From: Salaquimonas sp.
GTDB lineage: Bacteria > Pseudomonadota > Alphaproteobacteria > Rhizobiales > Rhizobiaceae
DNA: 64,000 nt
Direction of reading: 5' to 3'
Assembly (NCBI GenBank): GCA_022340185.1
Contig: JAJDOK010000045.1
Location: 1-64,000 of the forward strand
The notes beneath the pieces were generated by a model, which was not told where the DNA came from, searched no databases, and worked only from the letters and a program-made list of their open reading frames with translations. This document shows positions 44,747-53,445 of the stretch, piece after piece. The position numbers and the translations under genes were made by a program. Position 1 is the first letter of the stretch. Each line of letters begins with the position of its first letter.

Positions 44747-44924
44747 GGTGGCGACTCCCCTTTGTCGATAGGTATCGATATTCAAGACCAACATGGCATC
44801 ATTTTCAACAAAGCGGCGTGCAATCCCGCACAGTCGGCGCATTTCGCCGCCTGCGCTTGTCACGGCGCCCGGTATATGGAAGTTTTTCGTTCCTCCACTG
44901 GAATGCCAAGGGAAAGAATGTCCA

Positions 44925-46508
44925 ATGCGCCTTATTCGCGGCTTTCTGCGCGTCTTTTTCGTTATGGCACTCACCATGGCGATCCTGCCGCTTGCCAGAC
45001 CATTGCCTTCAGCCGCCGCCATCCAGCCTGGCCCCGGCAAGGGTTGGCTGACCATCGCCAGCCGCAGCGATCCCGATGACGCCATCGCCATCGCTCGCCA
45101 GTATGCGAACCGGTTTCCCAGCGTCATCGTTTTCCAGTCGTCGAATGGCTATTACGGCATCTCGCTCGGTTGGGCCAATATCGGCGAGGCCCAGCCGCTG
45201 CTCCAATCCCTGATTTCCAGCGGCTCGGTGCCTGCCGACAGCTATTTCACCGCCGGCGCGCGTTTCGTTCGCGCCATCTGGTCGCCAAGCAATGCCCAGA
45301 CGCTGGCGCTCCCCGATCTGCTTGCCGCCACCTATTTGCGCAATGGCAGCGGCCAGGCGCCTCCCGCCGCTTCCCAGCCACGCACCGCCACGCCATCCGG
45401 CCAGCCAGGTTACGTCACCGGCCTCGATGCCACGGGCGACAACTTCCTGTCGCTCAGGACCGGCCCCGGTTCGGGAAACCGCGAAATCGCCCGCATGCGC
45501 GCGAACACGACACTCTCGATCACCGGGCAGAGCGGCAACTGGTACCAGGTAACGCTCGACAACGGCATGAACGGCTGGGCCTATGGCCGATACATCGCGT
45601 TCGGCCAGGTTCCAGGCAGCCAGGTGCCCATGGTTGGACCATCCGCTTCGGCGAGTGTCCCCGAAATCGGCCCGGATACGAACCAGCAGGCCGCCCCGGC
45701 GCCGCAGCAGCAAACAACCGCGCCGCAACAAGCAGAACCGGCACCGCAGCAACAGGCTTCCGTACCCGCACCGAAGCCCGAAAAACCGGCGGCGATAGCC
45801 GACCAGAAACGTGTCGCGCTGGTGATGGGAAATTCGGCTTACGAAAACACGGCGGAACTGCCCAATCCGCGCAACGATGCCGCCGCCATGGCTGCCAAGC
45901 TGACATCGCTCGGCTTTGAGGTGACCACCGCCCTCGACGGCACCAAGGCGGCGATGGAAGGAGCGGTTCGCGATTTCGTGCGCGCCATGGACGGCGCCGA
46001 CGTCGCACTGCTGTTTTATGCCGGCCACGGCATGCAGGTGAACGGCATCAACTATCTCATCCCCGTTGACGCGAAACTGGAAGATTCCACCGCGCTCGAT
46101 TTCGAGACGATCTCGCTCGACACCGTTCTGGCCTTCATGAACCAGGAGGGGCGCATCTCGATTGCGCTGCTCGACGCCTGCCGCGACAACCCGCTGTCGC
46201 GACGCTTCACACGCTCGCTCGGCGCCACGCGCTCGGCCTTCATCGGCCGCGGCCTGGCCGCGCCATCGTCCGGAACAGGCCAGGTGCTGATCGGCTTTTC
46301 CACCGCACCCGGCGAGGTTGCGCAGGATGGCGTGGGCAAGAACTCGCCCTTCACCACCGCGCTGCTCCACAACATGGATGCCAAGGGTCTCGAGGTCGAG
46401 CTGATGTTCAAGCGCGTCAAGCAGGAGGTCTACGACGCGACCGAAAAGGAACAGGAACCCTGGATCAATTCCGCGCTGCGCAAGGAATTCTATTTCAACC
46501 CGCAATGA
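44925..46508 (+). CDS. Secreted SH3-caspase (peptidase C14) protein
   Basis: Exported protein of 527 residues. Signal peptide in the first 32 residues, a domain of about 100 residues (GWLTIASRSDPDDAIAIARQYANRFP..., SPOR-like in its periodicity), a bacterial SH3 domain (LSLRTGPGSGNREIARM ... GWAYGRYI, about 165-226), a Pro/Gln linker, and a caspase p20-like domain from about 296 with catalytic His368 (FYAGHGMQ) and Cys419 (LLDACRDNP). This order is the reverse of the caspase-first proteins at 20.4 and 37.7 kb. The SH3 domain suggests cell-wall tethering. Start ATG follows GGGAAAG. Confidence 0.87.
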   Translation: MRLIRGFLRVFFVMALTMAILPLARPLPSAAAIQPGPGKGWLTIASRSDPDDAIAIARQYANRFPSVIVFQSSNGYYGISLGWANIGEAQPLLQSLISSGSVPADSYFTAGARFVRAIWSPSNAQTLALPDLLAATYLRNGSGQAPPAASQPRTATPSGQPGYVTGLDATGDNFLSLRTGPGSGNREIARMRANTTLSITGQSGNWYQVTLDNGMNGWAYGRYIAFGQVPGSQVPMVGPSASASVPEIGPDTNQQAAPAPQQQTTAPQQAEPAPQQQASVPAPKPEKPAAIADQKRVALVMGNSAYENTAELPNPRNDAAAMAAKLTSLGFEVTTALDGTKAAMEGAVRDFVRAMDGADVALLFYAGHGMQVNGINYLIPVDAKLEDSTALDFETISLDTVLAFMNQEGRISIALLDACRDNPLSRRFTRSLGATRSAFIGRGLAAPSSGTGQVLIGFSTAPGEVAQDGVGKNSPFTTALLHNMDAKGLEVELMFKRVKQEVYDATEKEQEPWINSALRKEFYFNPQ

Positions 46509-46524
46509 GTGTTGCGGTCTGGTT

Positions 46525-46630
46525 GAATCAGTTTCTGAAGAAGGAAAATCGAATCCGATTTCAACGGCTTGGCGCCGTTTCGTGAATCGATTTTTCAGCG
46601 AATGGAATCAGAGTGTGAGGAAGTTGAATC
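46525..46630. other. Cluster of five GAATC sites (CcrM motif)
   Basis: GAATC occurs at 46525, 46551, 46584, 46605 and 46626, five GANTC methylation sites in 106 bases, where about one per 256 is expected by chance. The surrounding 240-base gap between convergent genes holds no other feature except the terminator. AAATCG-AATC-CGATTT forms a small inverted repeat at the second site. Confidence 0.6.
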
Positions 46631-46695
46631 GGTTCCTCACCGGGCATCTGCACGGCCTTTCCCCACACTGACGGCTCCCGATTAAGGAACCATAA

Positions 46696-46721
46696 AAAAG
46701 CCCGGCCATGGCCGGGCTTTT
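46696..46721. terminator. Bidirectional Rho-independent terminator
   Basis: Perfect 26-base palindrome AAAAGCCCGGCC ATGG..., with A- and T-runs at its ends, between the convergent SH3-caspase and copper chaperone genes. It can end transcription from both sides. Confidence 0.9.
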
Positions 46722-46751
46722 CGATCGTTCTGTCATGGCCCACCATTTGGT

Positions 46752-47264
46752 TCAGTCGGACCCTTCACCCATCGAATGATCCATCCCGTCCATGGACTTC
46801 ATGAATGCGCCCATGCCCATGACGGTGAATTCGATGTCGACTTCACCGGCCTTCTTGAAGACGAGTTTAGTCGGCCGCATCTCGTCCGGCTTCAACTGCT
46901 CCGTCACCTTCATGAACATGACATGGTAGCCGCCGGGCTTGAGTTCGACGCTGCCACCGGCGGGGATCTCCAGCCCGCCTTCGACGGGGCGCATGATCAT
47001 CGTGTCCCCGTCCATCTTCATCTCGTGGACTTCCACCTTGCCGGCGAAATCTGCCGAGCCGCCGACCAGCCAGTCCGGCTCACTGCCGTGATTGACGATC
47101 GTCATGTAGCCGCCGGCGACCTGGGCGCCCGGCGCCGTCGCCTTGGCGACAGGATGCTGGATTTCCAGGTTGCCAACCTTGTAATCGGCCGCCCATACCG
47201 AGGCGGCGGTGAGCAACAGCGCGGCGATCGCGCCGGGAAGTGCCCTTTTGAAGTTCCTGATCAT
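46752..47264 (-). CDS. Periplasmic copper chaperone PCu(A)C
   Basis: Exported protein of 170 residues with signal peptide (MIRNFKRALPGAIAALLLTAASVWAA) and the PCuAC fold. Copper ligands appear in VEVHEMKMDGDTMIMRPVEGG and PGGYHVMFM, the H(M)X10MX21HXM pattern, and the Met/His-rich tail MGMGAFMKSMDGMDHSMGEG could bind more copper. The family hands Cu(I) to the CuA site of cytochrome oxidase. Start ATG of MIRNFKR follows GAAGGAAATCGG. Confidence 0.92.
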   Translation of the reverse strand: MIRNFKRALPGAIAALLLTAASVWAADYKVGNLEIQHPVAKATAPGAQVAGGYMTIVNHGSEPDWLVGGSADFAGKVEVHEMKMDGDTMIMRPVEGGLEIPAGGSVELKPGGYHVMFMKVTEQLKPDEMRPTKLVFKKAGEVDIEFTVMGMGAFMKSMDGMDHSMGEGSD

Positions 47265-47348
47265 GATTCCGATTTCCTTCGTGCGGATTGGGTTTGCCGA
47301 GGACATTCACGCCCCGGCTGAATGAGATTTGCCAGGATTGAAGGGAAA

Positions 47349-47741
47349 TCAGGCGAGCGGCGGCGCTGTCGGCGGCGCCGAAGGTGGGAAGGTCTGGTTG
47401 AAGGCGATGAGGACATTTGCAATGCGCGCTGGCGCTTCGATTGCTACGCGTTCGCCACCGCCGATGCACGGCGGCTCGGGCATTGCGACCGAGGCCGTCA
47501 GCCGGCAGGCATCGCAGCCCGCGTGGAAAACATGACCCTTGCCGTGCGTTGAGGAGCCGCCGCCAAGGCAGAGCGCCGGCAGCGAACCGTCCGGCAATGC
47601 ATAGGCAGCAAGATCAGCGACCCTTTCGGCGTCGGCGGGCGCTCCGAAACGCAAGGGCTGATGCCCGAAGGCAATCGCCAGCAGCGCAATTGCGATCAGC
47701 GCGCGCGTCACGGCATGGGTTGTGGCCAGCCTTCGGATCAA
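47349..47741 (-). CDS. DUF2946-like small membrane/secreted protein
   Basis: Protein of 130 residues with an N-terminal hydrophobic helix (RALIAIALLAIAFG) and a CxxC/His segment, FHAGCDACRLTAS, like DUF2946 proteins that occur beside copper-handling genes. It precedes the PCu(A)C gene on the same strand, 84 bases apart, which supports a role in periplasmic copper. The C-terminus is Pro-rich. The match to DUF2946 is by pattern only. Confidence 0.55.
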   Translation of the reverse strand: MIRRLATTHAVTRALIAIALLAIAFGHQPLRFGAPADAERVADLAAYALPDGSLPALCLGGGSSTHGKGHVFHAGCDACRLTASVAMPEPPCIGGGERVAIEAPARIANVLIAFNQTFPPSAPPTAPPLA

Positions 47742-47846
47742 GTCTCAAGCCTTTCGTTCACCGGCAAACTGGCGTCACCACGGTGACAAATCAAGGCAGG
47801 CAACTGCGCCTGCGACCACGCGGCACACCGGGCGTGGCGGCGCATT

Positions 47847-49634
47847 TCAGTGGTTGTTGCGCGGGATGAATTTGTTGGCGATGTCGCGGAATTCGGGTGC
47901 GGATCGCATCACCATGCCCTTGTCGAACTGGCCGACATTCTCCCTGAACATCTTTTGCCACGGCGACTGGCTCTCCGGCACCTTGTAGCCGCCGGCGGCT
48001 TCGAGCGCCGTGTGCCGCGCCTCCCATTCAGCCTTGTCGACCAGCGCATTGACCTCGCAGGTGTTGAGATCGACCCGCACGGGGTCGCCGCTCTTGAGAA
48101 GCGCCAGCCCGCCGCCCGCCGCCGCCTCCGGTGCGGCGTTGAGGATCGACGCCGAACCCGACGTGCCCGACTGGCGCCCATCGCCAATGCAGGGCAGCAC
48201 ATGTACACCTTTCTTGATCAGGTAGGCTGGCGGACGCATGTTGACCACCTCCGCCCCGCCCGGATAGCCGATCGGTCCCGTGCCGCGCATGAACAGGATC
48301 GAATGTTCATCGACGGCGAGCGCCGGATCGTCGATGCGCTTGTGAAAGTCCTCCGGACCGTCGAAAACGACCGCCTTGCCTTCGAAGGCATTCGGATCGT
48401 CCGGGTTCTCCAGATAGCGTTCGCGGAATTCGGCCGAAATGACGCTGGTCTTCATGATCGCCGAATCGAACAGATTGCCCTTCAGGTCGAGGAAGCCCGC
48501 TTCCTTCTTCAGCGGCTCGGCGCAACTGGCGATAACGTCGCGATTGGAAACCTCGCGGCCGCGGCAATTGTCGCCCATCGATTTGCCGTTCGCCGTGATC
48601 GCCTGCGGGTATGGCAGCAGGCCGGCCTCGAGCAGCTCGTTGACAACGGCCGGCACGCCACCGGCGCGATGGAAGTCCTCGCCCAGATATTCGCCGGCCG
48701 GTTGCAGATTGACGAGCAGCGGCACGTGATGGCCGACCTTCTGCCAGTCCTCATTGCTCAGTTCGACGCCGAGATGGCGGGCAATGGCGTTGAGATGGAT
48801 CGGCGCATTGGTCGACCCGCCGATCGCCGAATTGACGACGATGGCGTTCTCGAAGGCCTGCCGCGTCATGATCCTGGTCGGCGTCAGGTCCTCATGCACC
48901 ATCTCGACAATCCTGAGGCCCGTCTCGTAGGCGATCTGGCCGCGCTCGCGATAGGGCGCGGGGATTGCCGCCGAACCGGGCAATTGCATGCCGAGTGCCT
49001 CGGCCAGCGAATTCATCGTCGAGGCCGTGCCCATGGTGTTGCAATAGCCCGTCGAAGGCGCTGACGCCGCCGCCATCTCCATGAACTCTTCTTCGTCGAT
49101 CTCGCCGGCGGCAAGCATTTCGCGCGCTTTCCAGATGATCGTGCCCGATCCGGCGCGCTCGCCATTGTGCCAGCCATTGAGCATCGGCCCGACCGACAGT
49201 GCGATCGCCGGAATGTTGACGGTCGCCGCCGCCATCAGACAGGCCGGCGTGGTCTTGTCGCAGCCGATGGTCAGCACCACGCCGTCCATCGGATAGCCGA
49301 ACAGCGCTTCGACCAGGCCGAGATAGGCGAGATTGCGGTCGAGCAGCGCGGTCGGCCGCTTGCCCGTCTCCTGGATCGGATGGACCGGGAATTCGAACGC
49401 GATGCCGCCCGCTTCCCTGATCCCCTCGCGCACGCGCTTGGCAAGTTCCAGATGGTGCCGGTTGCACGGCGACAGGTCGGAGCCGGTCTGGGCGATCGCG
49501 ATGATCGGCTTGCCCGACTGCAATTCGGCCCGCGTCAGGCCGTAATTAAGGTAGCGCTCCAGATAGAGCGCCGTCATTTCCGGGTCGTCGGGATTGTCGA
49601 ACCACAGGCGCGAACGCAATTTCCTGTTTGTCAT
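47847..49634 (-). CDS. IlvD/Edd family sugar-acid dehydratase (L-arabonate dehydratase type)
   Basis: Iron-sulfur dehydratase of 595 residues. The cluster-linked cysteines are in [27 protein letters not shown] and [27 protein letters not shown]. The text closely matches what I remember of Rhizobium leguminosarum L-arabonate dehydratase, including [26 protein letters not shown], so the likely reaction is dehydration of a pentonate or related aldonate to a 2-keto-3-deoxy acid; exact specificity is inferred. It is not the valine-pathway enzyme. It follows the DenD-like gene by six bases. Confidence 0.88.
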   Translation of the reverse strand: MTNRKLRSRLWFDNPDDPEMTALYLERYLNYGLTRAELQSGKPIIAIAQTGSDLSPCNRHHLELAKRVREGIREAGGIAFEFPVHPIQETGKRPTALLDRNLAYLGLVEALFGYPMDGVVLTIGCDKTTPACLMAAATVNIPAIALSVGPMLNGWHNGERAGSGTIIWKAREMLAAGEIDEEEFMEMAAASAPSTGYCNTMGTASTMNSLAEALGMQLPGSAAIPAPYRERGQIAYETGLRIVEMVHEDLTPTRIMTRQAFENAIVVNSAIGGSTNAPIHLNAIARHLGVELSNEDWQKVGHHVPLLVNLQPAGEYLGEDFHRAGGVPAVVNELLEAGLLPYPQAITANGKSMGDNCRGREVSNRDVIASCAEPLKKEAGFLDLKGNLFDSAIMKTSVISAEFRERYLENPDDPNAFEGKAVVFDGPEDFHKRIDDPALAVDEHSILFMRGTGPIGYPGGAEVVNMRPPAYLIKKGVHVLPCIGDGRQSGTSGSASILNAAPEAAAGGGLALLKSGDPVRVDLNTCEVNALVDKAEWEARHTALEAAGGYKVPESQSPWQKMFRENVGQFDKGMVMRSAPEFRDIANKFIPRNNH

Positions 49635-49640
49635 GGCAGG

Positions 49641-50654
49641 TCAGGACCTTTCTCGATCTGCGACGGCCGTCGCGGAAAATGCCCGCCCGCCGTCCAGATC
49701 CTCTTCGATGTAGATACGGATGATGTCGCGGAAATCCGTTTCCGCCTTGAAACCGAGTTCGGTCGCCCGCCTGGCTTCAAAGTTCTCCGGCCAGTTCTTC
49801 ACAATGGCCATGATTTCCTCGTCCGGCTGGCGGCGGATCAATTTCACCGCATCCTCGCCGGCAATTTCGCGCAGCGCCTCGATCTGTTCGGCCACCGTGC
49901 AGGAAAGCCCCGGCATGGTGAGCGCACGGCGCTCCTTCAACAACGACGTGTCGAGACTGGCGGCATGCGTCAGGAAGCCGGCCGCCGCACGTGGCGAGGC
50001 GTGCCAGTGGCGTACCGTGTCGGGTACCGGCAGGATCGCTTCCTTGCCGTTCAGCGGCTCGCGAATGATGCCCGAAAAGAACGAGGACGCCGCCAGATTG
50101 GCCTTGCCCGGCCGAACGCAGACCGTCGGCAGGCGGATCGAAATGCCGTCGATGAAGCCCTTGCGGCTGTAGTCGCCGATCAGCAATTCGTTGATAGCCT
50201 TTTGCGCACCATAGGAGGTGAGCGGTGTAGTGAAGAAATCGTCGGGGATGGCCTCGGGAAATGGCGCGCCGAAAACGGCGATGGATGACGAAAAGACGAG
50301 CCGTGGTCGATAGCCGGTGCCAGCCGTCCGCAGCGCCTCGAGCAGGTGCCACATGCCGCGCGTATTGACGTCCCAGCCCTTGTCGAAATCACGCTCGGCT
50401 TCACCCGAGACGATGGAAGCAAGATGAAAGATGACGTCGGGTTTGAGCACCGCCACCCGCTCCGTCTCGCTTTGCTGCGAGATGTCGCCCGTCAGCGTGG
50501 TGATGGGGAAACCGGCTTCAGGTGTGTCCGGCGACACGATGTCGTGCAGCACCAGTTCGCTGATCGGTTTTCCGGCGAGCATTCCGTCCTTCGCCAGCCT
50601 GCCCGCAAGCTTCTGGCCGACCATGCCGCCGCCGCCGATAATCAGGACACGCAT
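49641..50654 (-). CDS. NAD-dependent epimerase/dehydratase, D-erythronate dehydrogenase (DenD)-like
   Basis: Extended SDR of 337 residues with Rossmann motif VLIIGGGGMVGQKLA and catalytic YGAQK. Text such as VFGAPFPEAIPDDFF and RPGKANLAASSFFSGIIREPLNGKEAILPVPD is like DenD, which oxidises D-erythronate in the catabolism of tetronates. Start ATG follows GAGGGAAA, 14 bases after the upstream SDR stop. With its neighbours it makes up a sugar-acid degradation operon. Confidence 0.82.
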   Translation of the reverse strand: MRVLIIGGGGMVGQKLAGRLAKDGMLAGKPISELVLHDIVSPDTPEAGFPITTLTGDISQQSETERVAVLKPDVIFHLASIVSGEAERDFDKGWDVNTRGMWHLLEALRTAGTGYRPRLVFSSSIAVFGAPFPEAIPDDFFTTPLTSYGAQKAINELLIGDYSRKGFIDGISIRLPTVCVRPGKANLAASSFFSGIIREPLNGKEAILPVPDTVRHWHASPRAAAGFLTHAASLDTSLLKERRALTMPGLSCTVAEQIEALREIAGEDAVKLIRRQPDEEIMAIVKNWPENFEARRATELGFKAETDFRDIIRIYIEEDLDGGRAFSATAVADRERS

Positions 50655-50668
50655 TTTCCCTCGCCCCC

Positions 50669-51406
50669 TCAGCTCGACCAGCCGCCGTCGATCACGTGGA
50701 TCTGGCCGGTCGTGAATGCGCTTTCCTCGGAAGCGAGATAGACGGTGAGCGCGGCGATTTCTTCTGCAGTTGCGAGCCTTCCCATCGGCTGACGCGCGAC
50801 GAAGGCCTTCATCGCCGCCTCGTAATCGCCCGTCGCGCTCAGGCGCGCGTGCAGCGAAGGCGTCTCGACCGTGCCGGGACAGATCGCATTGCAGCGTATG
50901 CCCTTGGTGACGAAATCCTTGGCGACCGACTTGGTCAGCCCGATCACCGCCGCCTTGGTCGTGCCGTAGATGAAACGGTTGGGCGCGCCGACCACGCTGG
51001 AGGCGACCGACGACATGTTGACGATCGAACCGCCGCCACGCTCGAGCATGCCCGGCAGCGCGGCGCGGATGGTACGGAACATCGAATGCACATTGAGGTC
51101 GAAGGCGAATTCCCACTCCTCGTCGCTGGCGGCGAGAATGGTCCCGTTGTGGACGAAGCCGGCGCAATTGAACAGGATATCCGGCTCGGCACGCCCCACG
51201 CCCTTGCGCACCGATTCGTCACTGGTCGCATCAAGCACAAAAGCTTCAATTCCCTTCATGCCGTCGAATTCGGCAAGCGCCGCCTCGTTGACATCGGTGG
51301 CGAAGACCGATGCCCCTTCGCGCGCGAACGCAAGCGCCGTCGCCTTGCCTATACCCTGCCCGGCGGCGGTGATCAGCGCGCGTTTTCCTGTCAGCCTTGC
51401 CGTCAT
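50669..51406 (-). CDS. Classical SDR dehydrogenase of sugar-acid catabolism
   Basis: Short-chain dehydrogenase of 245 residues with ITAAGQGIGKATA, NCAGF and catalytic YGTTK. It resembles 2-keto-3-deoxy-L-fuconate/rhamnonate dehydrogenases and BDH2-type enzymes. With the sugar-acid dehydratase and the FAH-family hydrolase it fits a route in which the keto-deoxy acid is oxidised to a diketo acid and then hydrolysed. Start ATG of MTARLTGKRA follows GGGAGG. It is first in the minus-strand operon, divergent from the FAH gene. Confidence 0.82.
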   Translation of the reverse strand: MTARLTGKRALITAAGQGIGKATALAFAREGASVFATDVNEAALAEFDGMKGIEAFVLDATSDESVRKGVGRAEPDILFNCAGFVHNGTILAASDEEWEFAFDLNVHSMFRTIRAALPGMLERGGGSIVNMSSVASSVVGAPNRFIYGTTKAAVIGLTKSVAKDFVTKGIRCNAICPGTVETPSLHARLSATGDYEAAMKAFVARQPMGRLATAEEIAALTVYLASEESAFTTGQIHVIDGGWSS

Positions 51407-51453
51407 GCCTCCCAGCTTTCCCCCAATGGATTTCCAGCATCTGCCCTGGTTCT

Positions 51454-51467
51454 TGTTAGCGCTATCA
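51454..51467. promoter_or_regulatory. LacI-family operator-like palindrome
   Basis: TGTTAGCGCTATCA pairs at six of seven positions and has the central CG and TnTTAGCGCTAnnA pattern of LacI/GalR sites. It lies in the 224-base space between the divergent SDR and FAH genes and can control both directions. No LacI-type gene is inside the window. Confidence 0.65.
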
Positions 51468-51630
51468 ATTAACCGGTTTTTCTTGCTTCCGCCAGCCATG
51501 TGCAGCAAAACGCAGTGCAAGCGTGAAAACCGTCCTGCCGCTGGCAGGTTGGCAAACACCACTGGACGCAATAGCTTGGTCGGTGACGGCGACGCCAGTC
51601 CAATCATCAAGGAACTCAGGAGAAACGCCC

Positions 51631-52473
51631 GTGAAATTGCTGCGCTTTGGCCCGCCGGGCCGTGAAAAGCCCGGAATGCTCGATGCCGCCGGTGCCATTC
51701 GCGACCTTTCCGCGCATCTGGACCAACTCGACGGTTCGGCGCTTTCTAACGAATCGCTGGCACGGCTACGCGCCGTCGACCCGTCGAGCCTGCCGCTTGC
51801 CCCCGCCGGCAGCCGCGTCGGCCCCTGCGTCGCCAATATCGGAAAGTTCATGTGCATCGGGCTGAACTATTCCGACCATGCCGCCGAGACCGGCGCCGCC
51901 ATTCCCGAACATCCCATCCTGTTCATGAAGGCCAATTCGGCGATTGTCGGTCCCGACGACGACGTCGAACTTCCGCGCGGCTCGACCTCGACGGATTGGG
52001 AAGTCGAACTGGGCGTGGTGATCGGCACGAAGGCCAAATATGTCAGCGCCGCCGATGCGCTCGATTATGTCGCGGGCTATTGCGTCGTCAACGATGTCTC
52101 CGAACGCCGTTTTCAAACCCAGCTCACCGGTCAATGGACCAAGGGCAAGTCCTGCGACACCTTCGGCCCGACCGGCCCCTGGCTGGTCACCAAGGACGAG
52201 GTCCCCGATCCCCAGGCGCTCGGCATGTGGCTCGATGTCAATGGCAAGCGCTGCCAGTCCGGTACAACCTCCACCATGATCTTCACCGTCGCGCAGATCA
52301 TCGAGCATCTGTCCACGCTGTTCACGCTTTATCCCGGAGACGTCATTTCCACCGGCACGCCGCCGGGCGTTGGCATGGGCATGAAACCGCCCGTCTATCT
52401 GAAGGCCGGCGATGTGATGGAACTCGGCATCGACGGCCTTGGCAGCCAGCGTCAGACCGTCGTCCAGGGTTGA
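51631..52473 (+). CDS. Fumarylacetoacetate hydrolase family protein (2,4-diketo-3-deoxy-fuconate/rhamnonate hydrolase-like)
   Basis: FAH-superfamily hydrolase of 280 residues with the metal-site text FMCIGLNYSDHAAETGAAIPEHPILFMKA, DWEVELGVVIG, GPTGPWLVTKDEV and VISTGTPPGVGMG. Members next to SDR and sugar-acid dehydratase genes cleave 2,4-diketo-3-deoxy acids to pyruvate plus lactate or glycolate. That is the likely role here. Start is GTG after CAGGAGAAACGCCC. The next gene follows within seven bases. Confidence 0.85.
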   Translation: MKLLRFGPPGREKPGMLDAAGAIRDLSAHLDQLDGSALSNESLARLRAVDPSSLPLAPAGSRVGPCVANIGKFMCIGLNYSDHAAETGAAIPEHPILFMKANSAIVGPDDDVELPRGSTSTDWEVELGVVIGTKAKYVSAADALDYVAGYCVVNDVSERRFQTQLTGQWTKGKSCDTFGPTGPWLVTKDEVPDPQALGMWLDVNGKRCQSGTTSTMIFTVAQIIEHLSTLFTLYPGDVISTGTPPGVGMGMKPPVYLKAGDVMELGIDGLGSQRQTVVQG

Positions 52474-52479
52474 ACTGCA

Positions 52480-53445
52480 ATGGCCCGCGAACGATTGCTC
52501 GACTATGGCGGCCTGGATAATGAGGCGAAGGCCGGGCTCGCACGCCATTTCGAGGTCTACGAATGGCCCGGCGAGGAAGGCAAGGAAGCCTTTCTCGCCA
52601 AAATCGGCCCGTCGATATCGGGTGCCGCGGCGGGAGGCGATGTCGGCCTGCCGAATGCCGTGATCGACCGCTTGCCCGGCCTACGCATCATTGCCAGCCT
52701 CGGCGTCGGCTACGACCGCATCGACACGAGCCACGCTATTTCGCGCGGCATCATGGTCACCCACACGCCGGATGTTCTCAACGACGACGTCGCCAATCTG
52801 GCGATCGCGCACATGCTCGCCGCGACCCGAAGGGTCGTCCGTTTCGATCGCTTTGTCAGGGAAGGCCGCTGGGCCGGCGGCGAATACCGCCCGCTGACCC
52901 ACGGCATCGCCGGCAAGACGGTAGGAATGGTCGGCCTCGGCCGCATCGGAAGGGAAATCGTTCGCAAGCTTGCGGTGTTCGGCTGTGACATCGTCTACCA
53001 CACCCGCAATCCGCGCCAGGACGTCGCCTTGCGCCATTATCCCGACCTCGTCGTGATGGCTGGCGATTGCGACATCCTGTTCGTTGCCCTGCCGGGCGGC
53101 GAGGCCACGACCGGCCTGGTCGACCGGCACGTCATCGAGGCGCTTGGCCCCGAAGGCACGCTGATCAGCATCGGCCGGGGCTCGGCCGTCAACGAACCGG
53201 AACTGGTAAAAGCGCTTGCCGATGGACGGCTGGGTGCCGCCGGCCTCGACGTATTTTCAAACGAGCCCAACGTGCCGCCGGAACTGTTTTCGATGGACAA
53301 TGTCGTGTTGACACCCCATCTCGGCAGCGCGACCGTCGAGACGCGCAAGGCGATGGCCGGGCTGGCCGTAGACAATCTCGTCTCCTTTCTCGAGCACGGA
53401 AAGGCGATCACGCCGGTTCCCGAATGCAGGCACTTGCAGGCATAG
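52480..53445 (+). CDS. D-isomer-specific 2-hydroxyacid dehydrogenase (glyoxylate/hydroxypyruvate reductase-like)
   Basis: NAD(P)-dependent dehydrogenase of 321 residues with the Rossmann motif GLGRIGREIVRKL and catalytic Arg (SIGRGSAVNE), Glu (EPNVPPE) and His (LTPHLGSAT). It could reduce glyoxylate or hydroxypyruvate produced from sugar-acid breakdown. It directly follows the FAH gene and its 3' end overlaps the dxr start by 22 bases. Confidence 0.9.
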   Translation: MARERLLDYGGLDNEAKAGLARHFEVYEWPGEEGKEAFLAKIGPSISGAAAGGDVGLPNAVIDRLPGLRIIASLGVGYDRIDTSHAISRGIMVTHTPDVLNDDVANLAIAHMLAATRRVVRFDRFVREGRWAGGEYRPLTHGIAGKTVGMVGLGRIGREIVRKLAVFGCDIVYHTRNPRQDVALRHYPDLVVMAGDCDILFVALPGGEATTGLVDRHVIEALGPEGTLISIGRGSAVNEPELVKALADGRLGAAGLDVFSNEPNVPPELFSMDNVVLTPHLGSATVETRKAMAGLAVDNLVSFLEHGKAITPVPECRHLQA

